Source: Lachnoclostridium sp. UBA1175
GTDB taxonomy: Bacteria; Bacillota; Clostridia; Lachnospirales; Lachnospiraceae
Length of the DNA: 64,000 nt
NCBI GenBank assembly: GCA_002311665.1
Contig: DBYX01000022.1
Location: 1 to 64,000, forward strand
Reading direction: 5' to 3'
Below are positions 25,382-32,929 of this stretch, one piece after another. The first letter of the stretch is position 1. Every line of letters begins with the position of its first letter. A model generated the notes under the pieces. It did no database searches. It was not told where the DNA came from and was given only the letters and a program-made list of their open reading frames with translations. The translations under genes and the position numbers were made by a program.

Positions 25382-26071
25382 TCAACCGGCTGTTCCCTTC
25401 TTCAGTTCCGCCAGAAGGCCGTCGCCGCGCAGGTGCTTGTCCACCTCGCGAAGATAGCCGTCCTGCATCACCATCAGTTTGTCCACCAGAGAAAGTGCTT
25501 CCTCGTCATGCGTCGTGATCAGCACGATGCCGCCGCGCCGCTTGTGCTCCGCAAGGTAATCGCGGATCGCCTCCTTGCAGATCAGGTCGAGTGCGGCGTC
25601 AGGCTCGTCGAGGATCAGCACCGGCGGGTCGTTAGCCACCGCGCACCCGATGCTCAACCGCTTCTTCATTCCGCCCGACATCGCGTCCACGCGCACGTTG
25701 AGAAACTCCGGTATCCCGAGCATCGCCAGCGTTCCGCGCTCCAACTCCTGCTCGATGTCGTACCGGCTGTTGCAGTACCACAACTTCAGGTTGTCGAGCG
25801 CCGTCAACTCGGCGATCAATGGATTTTCCTGCGGCACGTATCCGATCAGTCGCTCGCGCTCCGCCGGCTCCTTCAGCATATCGTGTCCGAATGCCGTGAA
25901 CGTGCCGCCGCCCGCGCGGAGTGTCCCCGCGAGGATCTTAAGAAGCGTCGACTTGCCGCTGCCGTTCGCACCCGCGATGGCGACACACTCGCCCTGTTTC
26001 GCGGAAAATGTTGCGTCCCGCAGCACGATCTTCTTTCCGTACCGTTTCGTGATTCCCGTTACTTCTATCAT
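25382..26071 (-). CDS. ABC transporter ATP-binding protein
   Basis: 229 residues, a single nucleotide-binding domain. Walker A AGANGSGKSTLL, Q-loop YVPQENPLI, signature MSGGMKKRLSIG, Walker B VLILDEPDAALD and the H-loop TTHD are all present. It powers the two permeases encoded downstream. The 'SGGMKKRL' signature is typical of exporters. Spacing is 21 bases from the small membrane peptide and 21 bases to the next gene. Confidence 0.95.
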   Translation of the reverse strand: MIEVTGITKRYGKKIVLRDATFSAKQGECVAIAGANGSGKSTLLKILAGTLRAGGGTFTAFGHDMLKEPAERERLIGYVPQENPLIAELTALDNLKLWYCNSRYDIEQELERGTLAMLGIPEFLNVRVDAMSGGMKKRLSIGCAVANDPPVLILDEPDAALDLICKEAIRDYLAEHKRRGGIVLITTHDEEALSLVDKLMVMQDGYLREVDKHLRGDGLLAELKKGTAG

Positions 26072-26092
26072 TTCTTCCTCAAGCCGTTTCTT

Positions 26093-26197
26093 TTAGCGGA
26101 ATACTGCCGCCAAAAGCGCAATTACCATCGCCGTCACCAAAATGATCGCAAGGATGCGGACGATTCTCTTCTGGTTCTTCTTACTGAAAAAATTCAT
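26093..26197 (-). CDS. 34-residue single-helix membrane protein
   Basis: It starts MNFFSKKNQKRIVRILA, continues as one hydrophobic helix (AIILVTAMVIALLAAV) and ends FR. GGAGG lies 7 bases before the ATG and a promoter is placed correctly upstream. A basic N-terminus plus one helix is the plan of small Firmicutes membrane peptides such as Prli42, to which it has a loose resemblance only. It is first in the ABC export operon, 21 bases before the ATPase, so it may be a transporter subunit or modulator. Confidence 0.7.
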   Translation of the reverse strand: MNFFSKKNQKRIVRILAIILVTAMVIALLAAVFR

Positions 26198-26260
26198 TTG
26201 GTCCTCCATTCCGGTCCCGTCTCCGGCCACCGTTGCGCATTCTGCGCGTATTGTCCCTTT

Positions 26261-26289
26261 ATTTTACCCAATATCCCCACGGAAATCAA
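26261..26289 (-). promoter_or_regulatory. Promoter of the ABC export operon
   Basis: On the minus strand TTGATT (26284-26289), 17 bases, TAAAAT (26261-26266), about 65 bases before the start of the small membrane peptide. Confidence 0.65.
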
Positions 26290-26313
26290 GCGTTTTCCTC
26301 GCGCTCCTCCGCT

Positions 26314-26397
26314 CATCCCGCTGTAGCGCGCATCGCATTCCCGCTGCGGCGCGTTCTACTATTTATACGACGCGCTTGGCGTTCCCGTTGCGGCGCG
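26314..26397. repeat. Three imperfect 17-base direct repeats in a GC-rich gap
   Basis: Units at 26314-26330, 26337-26353 and 26381-26397 share the form rTyCCCGyTGyrGCGCG. Further GCGCGC-rich palindromic patches continue to about 26480. Apart from the export promoter at the right and the terminator at the left, the 26198-26566 gap holds no gene. Confidence 0.55.
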
Positions 26398-26495
26398 CGA
26401 TAAATATCTTAATGCAGCGCGCGATCTCGGGCGCGCGAGACGAATTGAAGTAAATATCGCGCCGCAGGGGAGCGCAAGGAGCGCCGCACGAAATC

Positions 26496-26519
26496 GGGGG
26501 ACGCGCTCACGCGTCCCCC
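26496..26519 (-). terminator. Hairpin after the LRR/solute-binding surface protein gene
   Basis: A perfect 10-bp stem GGGGGACGCG/CGCGTCCCCC with a 4-base loop lies about 47 bases after the stop codon. The following T-tract on the minus strand is poor, so it may rely on the stem strength. Confidence 0.7.
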
Positions 26520-26566
26520 GGGGTTTGCTTCATTCCTGCGGTTTCCCGCCGGTTTGGTTTGTTTTG

Positions 26567-29500
26567 TTACTTGATCCTTGCTGCATTGAATTCGCTGAGT
26601 GCTTCCGCCAGCGGTGTATTGAACGACTCCAGCAACTCTGCCGGCGTCGTTTCCGCGCTGTCGAGGGCGTACAGCAATTGCGCCTGGATTATTCCGTTGT
26701 TATTGTCCCAGAGTCCGGGCACCAGATACGAGCTTTCCATATAGCTTGCGCTGTCGTGCAGCATCAAATCGATGGTTGCGAGCATGTCGGCATTCTCTCT
26801 GAAATAGTGCTCGTACGACGGTCTCCAGTAGTCGGGATCCTCCGTAAGCAGCGCGGTATCCGCGTAAATGTTGAGCGCGTACGCAATGTCGTGAAGCTTG
26901 CTCTGATTTGCATCATAGTTCGGGATCACATAGATCGGACCGCGGTCAAGCGTTATATAATTGTCCACGTCGGGTCCCATCGGGAAGCAGACAAAGCCGA
27001 ACTCGAAATCACAGTACGGTTCACCGGTGGAATAGTTGACATCGTTGAACGTGTTCGCATCATAATCATATCCGAGGTACAATACCGACTGCTGTCTCTC
27101 AAACATGGCCGTGAAGTAATTCCACATTCCGCTGTTCCGTTCCTCTGTCGTCTGGCGACGCGTGATACCTTCGGTGTAGAAGCTGTATGCCCAGTTACAA
27201 TCGGAGAGGACTTCATCACTCGTGATATTGCTGACAAACTCGCCCTGCGAATTCCGTACAACGAACTCGTGGCCGTTCGAAACCACTGCCATCTCGAAGA
27301 ATTCGCTCTGCTGTCCGGAAAATCCGTAGATATCCGTCTTTCCGTCATTGTCGGTGTCCACCGTCAGAGCGCTGGCGAATTCCTTGAATTTTGCCCAGTT
27401 CCACTGGCCCTGTGCCTGCCAGTCGTAAGGCTTATCGATATACGAGGCACCGAGGATCTCCGCGATCTTGTCCTTGTTAAAGTAGATTCCGCATCTCGCT
27501 TCGGCTTCGCTGGCCAATGCCGTGCCGTAGATCGAGTCGCCGACAGTCATGGCCTCCAGCGCTGCCCGATTCCATCTGGCGTCGGAGAAATCGAACTCCT
27601 CCAGCGTCGAGAGATCTACAAGCAGAGCATCCTCAGACTGCATAAAGGGACCGAGGAACCTGTGATCAAGCACGAAAATGTCCGCGATCGGCTCGTTGGT
27701 GATGATGGACATGATTCCGACTTCGGCCATGTTGCCCCAATCAAACACACTTTCGCGTTTCAGCGTATAATTGTGGTCCTCCATCATCGTATCCTGGAAG
27801 TCGGCATATTCCTGTCTCGCTTCCGTGTCACGGGCGAACATCCAGTTGTTGGACCACCAGTCACCGATCACGATCTCCTTGCCTTCGAGATCTCTGTCCC
27901 CGTAAGGATCCGGATCATCCGCTCCCTCGCTGTATGCCACGTCGACATCCTCGTCAACCGTCACCTTGCGCTTCTTGAGCTTCGTGCACATAGAGAGATC
28001 AAGCTCACTCAGGTCATTTTCCGAACAATCCAGGACCGTAAGCTCGATACAATCGTCGACAACAAGTGATGTGAGCGCATTGTGACTGCAATTCAGTTTG
28101 CGCAGCGCCGCACAACCACTCAAGATCAACTCGGAGAGGTCGTTTTGATCACAATAAAGCACACGGAGGCTCGGGCATCCGCTTACATCCAGTTCCTGCA
28201 GAACGTTGTTCGAGCAATTAAGAGTCTTAAGTTTACTGCAATCTCGGATTTCCAGGCTTTCCAATCCGTTGCCGCGACAATCCAACTCTTCCAGCGCACC
28301 ATACCCGTTGTTCCCGTCAATGCTGATATTCCGGATTTCGTTGTTGCTGCAATCCAAAACCCTGATATCCGGCACATGGTTTTCAAACAGACTATTGGTC
28401 AGTTTGTTCCCCGCGCAGTGAAGTTCCTCGATCATATTTATTTCCGGCAATACTAATTCTGTCAGATTATTGTTATCACACCAGATTATCTTAAGGTGTG
28501 CACTGTCTGAACGTGAAAGGTCAAGCGTCTCCAGCTCGCATTCGTTGCAGTTCACCTCAGTCAGTGAATAGTTACAGGAAAACGTAACCGTTGTCAAACC
28601 GCTGCACCCGATGCAGCTGAACTTCTTGAGCTTTCCAAGCCCCGACAGGTCCAGTATACCCAGGTTGCTGTAATCACAATTCAGATTCTCAAGAGAAGTA
28701 CAGCTACCAATGGTTTCCAATCCACAAATACCGTTTGATCCGCAGTCAAGGCTGATCAGGTTCGTGCAGTCTTCCAGATCCAGGTCCGACAGCTGGTTCT
28801 GAGAGCAACTCAGCGACTGCAGTTCTGTACAGCCGTTCAGATAAAGTGAATGCAACTCGTTATCGTGGCAGGAAACACTTACCAGCGCCGTATTGTTCCG
28901 CAGATCCAAATCCCAGAGACTGTTATGTGCGCAATACAACTCTTCCAAATACGGAAAATATTCAATACCCGTCAGGTTGAGGATATTGAGTCCTTCCACG
29001 TCAATGACCGTAATCTGCTCGATCTCGCTGGGTGTTAACCAGCCGTCCTCCATCTCCTCCAGCATACTCACAATATAGTCGCGGAATGCATCATCCTGGA
29101 AGTTTTCCGCGGAAATCTCCGTCAACAGAGGATTGTAAGTTACCGTTACCCCTTCGTCGAAGAACACATACTGCGGGGACAGTTTCCTGCACTCCGTCAG
29201 GTCCGCGGCTGTAATGTTCGTACCGCGGCAATCGAGACTCAACAGACCGGTAAGAAGACCGACACCCGTAAGATCCTCAACATCACTGTCGCTGAGATCC
29301 AGCTCCGTGATGTTATCAATCTCGTTCTCGCTGAGCTGTCCGTACGGCATAGAATAGTCGTACTCCTGAAGGAATGCGCGGAACGCGGGATCCGGGAAAT
29401 TGTCCTCATTAATCTCAATGCTTGCTGCGCCGTAGTTGAGCTCCACCCCCTCGTCGACATAGATCACGTCAAGATTATAGCAGCCGACCAGGTCAATGCT

Positions 29501-32500
29501 CGTAAGATAGTTCTCGCTGCAATCCATGAAAAAGAGACATCCGTCACAACCGACATACAGTTCCGTCAGGAAGTTTTTCGAACAATCGATGACTTCAAGC
29601 ATCGACTTACTCTCTGCATACAACGACGTCAACTGATTGCCGGCGCAGTGCAGCTCCCTCAACCACGTGTTATTGAAGACATTCAATTCGAATATCTGAT
29701 TGTCATTGCAGTTGAAATACTGTAAATACGGATTGTCATCCACATTCAATGCAGTTATCGCATTGCCCGCACACTCCAGTCTTTTCAGTTCCCCGTTTTG
29801 GGAAACTTCCAGCACCGTGAGCAGATTCCCCCCGCAGCCGAGTTCTTTCAGGAGAGGGTTGCCGCTGATATCCAACTCCTCCAGTTGATTGTCTGAGCAA
29901 AAGAGTATACTCAGTTCCGGGCAACCGCTTACATCCAGACTGGTCAACGAGCCAGCAGAGCAATCCAAACTGTACAGATGCTCAAGATTACCTATCGTCA
30001 GCGTTGTCATCTGCTCATTACTGCTACACTGCACATTATAAAGCGCCGGATTATGACTGACATCAAGAGTAGTCAGTTCGCACTCGAAGCAATTCAGCTC
30101 CCGCAGGTTTGAAAACCACTCGAGTCCTTCCAAAGTATCAATGTTTCCCTCTTCACACACATCGATATTGTAAGCCCTTGCGATCTCTCTTTCGCTAAGA
30201 GCCCCGTCGTGGTTCTTATCGAACCGTCTGCGGACATATTCCCGGAAATACTCGTTCGGAAAACTATCCCCGTCTATCGTGCACACAACCGGATCGGATA
30301 CCGGGAATGCCGCAGGTTTCGCACCGTTCATATTCTCGATCAGCAAGACTGTCTGAAGGTACATTCCGTCATGCAGATATATGCTGATCTCGCCGGTTGC
30401 CGAATTCCGGATATCATCCACGGAGAAGCGATACATCATGATCGATTCCGATGCATCAAACAGGAAATCGCTGTTCGGCGTCCAGGAGCCGTCAACGCTG
30501 ATTCCTCCTGCGATCTCGCCGTACGACAGCCAGCTCTTGTCGTCATACCATGTCACGGCAACAACCAGCTCGGAGCCCTCACGTGCATTCATAATCTCAT
30601 CCGTGATGACAAGCCCATTCATGATGATATCATTTGCCACACGATTCGTACCGAGCGGCTCAACCAGCTTGATCTGGGTCACACTGAACCCGTTGTACGC
30701 ATTGTAAATAATGCTGCTGGTAGCTTCCCTCTTGATGTCGTCCGTGGAGAAACGGAACTCGAATTCCTGATTGACCGTCGGATCCTGCGGCAGAATCATG
30801 TACAATCCTTCATCGGGAGTAAAATCTCCGTCGACACTGATGCCGCCGACTTCCCAATCGGCCTGTGCGTACGAATCATCATTGCATCGGATGCTCAGCA
30901 CAATCTCCGATCCCGGGACTGCCGCGTAGACGAGCGAGGTGATGTCCTGGCTCCAGAAAGGAGAATAAACATATTCGTAGATTTCCTCGGCCTCGTAATA
31001 CTGTACACTCACGCCGCTGCCCACGATGACATTGTCCGGAGTAAGCTCCGTGCATGCGGTGAGATCCAGCGTCGTCAGCGGATTGTTCTTCACATTCAGC
31101 GTCGCGAGAGCCGTGCAACTGTCGAGATTAAGCTCTGCGAGCTTGTTGTTCGAGCAGTTCAGTCTCGTCAAACTTGCGTTCGCACTGAGATCGATCGCCG
31201 TCAGGCTGTTGCCCGCGCAGTTCACGACCTGCAGATTCGTGTTGCCGCTGAGATCCAGCGTCGCAAGCGAATTGTTCGCGCAGTTCAGGTTCTTCAGATA
31301 CGGAAAATACCCGATCCCCGTGAGGTTCTTGATCGATCTGCCGGATACGTTGATCGATGTCACGGCATTGAGTTCAGCCGTGCTCAGCGCACCGTTTCCG
31401 TTCTTGTCGTAGGTATCCGAAAGGTATGTGCGGAACGCAGCGTCCTTAAAATACGTCGAATTGATCATCACGCCGAGCGTGAACGTCGCGGCGTCCGAGG
31501 TCGCGGTCAGCCCGTTGCCGTCCGTGATGACGCAGCGGAACTGATACCCTTCGTGCGCCTCCTTGACCGTAATGCTGAAGCTTGCAGTCCCGGCGCTCGC
31601 GGACGTGGAATTCTTCCAGGCTGTTCCGCTCGGAGACTTCGTCTGCCACCGGTACGTCAGCGTTCCGGTGCCCGTTGCGGCAACCGTGAATTTGACGCTC
31701 TTGCCGGCAGGAGCACTGATGTCCTTCGGCTGTGTCGTGATCTGCGGCGGCTGCGCCTCCATAACGGTGAGCGTCGCGGCGTCAGACATCGAGGTCTTGC
31801 CGTTGCCGTCCGTGATCACACAGCGGAACTGATAACCGTTGTGCGATTTCGATACCGTCAGGCTGAACGTCGCCTTCTTCGCGTTCGCGGAGGTCGAGTT
31901 CTTCCACGCCGTCCCGGTCGGGGACTTCGTCTGCCACTGGTACGCAAGCGTTCCGGTGCCCGTTGCGGCAACCGTGAACTTCGCGGCCTTGCCGACCTCC
32001 ACCGTCACATCGGCCGGCTGCGTCGTGATCTGCGGCGGCTGCGCCTCCGGAACGGTGAGCGTCGCGGCATTCGACGTCGAGGTCTTGCCGTTGCCGTCCG
32101 TGATGACACAGCGGAACTGATAACCATTGTGCGATTTCGATACCGTCAGGCTGAACGTCGCCTTCTTCGCGTTTGCGGAGGTCGAGTTCTTCCACGCCGT
32201 CCCGGTCGGGGACTTCGTCTGCCACTGGTACGTCAGCGTTCCGGTGCCCGTTGCGGCCACCGTGAACTTCGCGGCCTTGCCGACTTCCACCGTCACATCG
32301 GCGGGCTGCTTCGTGATCGTCGGCCCCTCGTCGCTCTGCACCGTGAGTGTGGCGGCGTTCGAGGTCGTCGTCTCACCGCTGCCGTCCTTGACGACGCAGC
32401 GGAACTGATATCCGTCATGTCCCGCCTGAACCTTCAGGCTGAACGTGGCCTTCGTTGCATTCGCGGAAGTGGAGTTCTTCCACGCCGTTGCGCTCGGTCC

Positions 32501-32791
32501 CTTCAACTGCCACTGATAGGTCAGTGTGCCGGTGCCCGTCGCGGCAACGGAAAATTTGGCCGTTGCGCCGACAGCGGCCGTCACGTCCTTCGGCTGTGTG
32601 GAGATCGTCGCCGCGTTGCTCACTGACGGCAAACGCGTCGATCCGATCGCGGCTGACACGACAGCCCCGTCGGACTGTTTCGCGAAAGCCGAGAGATTCC
32701 CCTGCGCAGCAAGGAGTGCTGTCACACAGATCAAAGCGATCACCGAAGAGATCGCCCGGCGCAGCATTCTTTTTCCTTTCTTTCTGCCCAT
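26567..32791 (-). CDS. Giant secreted protein: 4 Ig-like repeats, EF-hand/LRR region, C-terminal solute-binding domain
   Basis: 2074 residues from the ATG at 32791 (GGAGG 8 bases upstream, own promoter at 32890-32918). A signal peptide (basic start, ISSVIALICVTALLAA) is followed by four ~96-residue Ig-like repeats at about 60-440 (each with ITTQP at the start, TYQWQTK and YQFRCV). Next are several leucine-rich blocks with Cys in the repeat (LxxLNCSNNxL), each introduced by an EF-hand-like loop (DKNGNGALSTAEL, DKNHDGALSEREI). About residues 1631-2074 are a family-1 extracellular solute-binding domain (DWWSNNW, DTDNDGKTDIYGFSGQQSEFFEM). No lipobox or LPXTG sorting motif is seen, so how it is held at the surface is unclear. 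No transporter permease is adjacent. Confidence 0.88.
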   Translation of the reverse strand: MGRKKGKRMLRRAISSVIALICVTALLAAQGNLSAFAKQSDGAVVSAAIGSTRLPSVSNAATISTQPKDVTAAVGATAKFSVAATGTGTLTYQWQLKGPSATAWKNSTSANATKATFSLKVQAGHDGYQFRCVVKDGSGETTTSNAATLTVQSDEGPTITKQPADVTVEVGKAAKFTVAATGTGTLTYQWQTKSPTGTAWKNSTSANAKKATFSLTVSKSHNGYQFRCVITDGNGKTSTSNAATLTVPEAQPPQITTQPADVTVEVGKAAKFTVAATGTGTLAYQWQTKSPTGTAWKNSTSANAKKATFSLTVSKSHNGYQFRCVITDGNGKTSMSDAATLTVMEAQPPQITTQPKDISAPAGKSVKFTVAATGTGTLTYRWQTKSPSGTAWKNSTSASAGTASFSITVKEAHEGYQFRCVITDGNGLTATSDAATFTLGVMINSTYFKDAAFRTYLSDTYDKNGNGALSTAELNAVTSINVSGRSIKNLTGIGYFPYLKNLNCANNSLATLDLSGNTNLQVVNCAGNSLTAIDLSANASLTRLNCSNNKLAELNLDSCTALATLNVKNNPLTTLDLTACTELTPDNVIVGSGVSVQYYEAEEIYEYVYSPFWSQDITSLVYAAVPGSEIVLSIRCNDDSYAQADWEVGGISVDGDFTPDEGLYMILPQDPTVNQEFEFRFSTDDIKREATSSIIYNAYNGFSVTQIKLVEPLGTNRVANDIIMNGLVITDEIMNAREGSELVVAVTWYDDKSWLSYGEIAGGISVDGSWTPNSDFLFDASESIMMYRFSVDDIRNSATGEISIYLHDGMYLQTVLLIENMNGAKPAAFPVSDPVVCTIDGDSFPNEYFREYVRRRFDKNHDGALSEREIARAYNIDVCEEGNIDTLEGLEWFSNLRELNCFECELTTLDVSHNPALYNVQCSSNEQMTTLTIGNLEHLYSLDCSAGSLTSLDVSGCPELSILFCSDNQLEELDISGNPLLKELGCGGNLLTVLEVSQNGELKRLECAGNAITALNVDDNPYLQYFNCNDNQIFELNVFNNTWLRELHCAGNQLTSLYAESKSMLEVIDCSKNFLTELYVGCDGCLFFMDCSENYLTSIDLVGCYNLDVIYVDEGVELNYGAASIEINEDNFPDPAFRAFLQEYDYSMPYGQLSENEIDNITELDLSDSDVEDLTGVGLLTGLLSLDCRGTNITAADLTECRKLSPQYVFFDEGVTVTYNPLLTEISAENFQDDAFRDYIVSMLEEMEDGWLTPSEIEQITVIDVEGLNILNLTGIEYFPYLEELYCAHNSLWDLDLRNNTALVSVSCHDNELHSLYLNGCTELQSLSCSQNQLSDLDLEDCTNLISLDCGSNGICGLETIGSCTSLENLNCDYSNLGILDLSGLGKLKKFSCIGCSGLTTVTFSCNYSLTEVNCNECELETLDLSRSDSAHLKIIWCDNNNLTELVLPEINMIEELHCAGNKLTNSLFENHVPDIRVLDCSNNEIRNISIDGNNGYGALEELDCRGNGLESLEIRDCSKLKTLNCSNNVLQELDVSGCPSLRVLYCDQNDLSELILSGCAALRKLNCSHNALTSLVVDDCIELTVLDCSENDLSELDLSMCTKLKKRKVTVDEDVDVAYSEGADDPDPYGDRDLEGKEIVIGDWWSNNWMFARDTEARQEYADFQDTMMEDHNYTLKRESVFDWGNMAEVGIMSIITNEPIADIFVLDHRFLGPFMQSEDALLVDLSTLEEFDFSDARWNRAALEAMTVGDSIYGTALASEAEARCGIYFNKDKIAEILGASYIDKPYDWQAQGQWNWAKFKEFASALTVDTDNDGKTDIYGFSGQQSEFFEMAVVSNGHEFVVRNSQGEFVSNITSDEVLSDCNWAYSFYTEGITRRQTTEERNSGMWNYFTAMFERQQSVLYLGYDYDANTFNDVNYSTGEPYCDFEFGFVCFPMGPDVDNYITLDRGPIYVIPNYDANQSKLHDIAYALNIYADTALLTEDPDYWRPSYEHYFRENADMLATIDLMLHDSASYMESSYLVPGLWDNNNGIIQAQLLYALDSAETTPAELLESFNTPLAEALSEFNAARIK
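31735..32310. repeat. Near-identical 288-bp tandem repeat encoding Ig-like domains 2 and 3
   Basis: Two consecutive 288-base units (96 codons each, meeting near 32022/32023) differ at only scattered positions, while the flanking Ig-like units are clearly more diverged. This is a recent duplication, and the copy number could change by slippage or recombination without breaking the reading frame. Confidence 0.85.
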
Positions 32792-32853
32792 ATCGTAAAC
32801 CTCCGAAACATATCTGGCAAAGGTGCTCTTATGCCATTTTCCGTAACTGCAAA

Positions 32854-32879
32854 GCGGTGCCCGCTGGCGCGGACACCGC
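32854..32879 (-). promoter_or_regulatory. Leader hairpin of the 2074-residue protein gene
   Basis: On the minus strand GCGGTGtCCGC, loop gcca, GCGGgCACCGC: a 10-bp stem with one internal mismatch, lying between the promoter and the start codon. The GGTGTCC...GGGCACC core is shared with the leader of the next paralogue (35587-35628). Confidence 0.65.
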
Positions 32880-32889
32880 TGCAATTATC

Positions 32890-32918
32890 AGTATAGCCTA
32901 TTTCGGCAGCAAAAACAA
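32890..32918 (-). promoter_or_regulatory. Promoter of the 2074-residue protein gene
   Basis: TTGTTT (32913-32918), 17 bases, TATACT (32890-32895) on the minus strand, immediately after the stop of the upstream paralogue. The same elements and spacing occur at 35641-35669. Confidence 0.65.
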
Positions 32919-32929
32919 CCCAAACAGGA

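Noticed and set aside
30209..32626. 805-codon open frame on the plus strand
   Set aside because: Opposite the repeat-rich surface gene; its own repeats are only the reverse of the LRR and Ig-like repeats.
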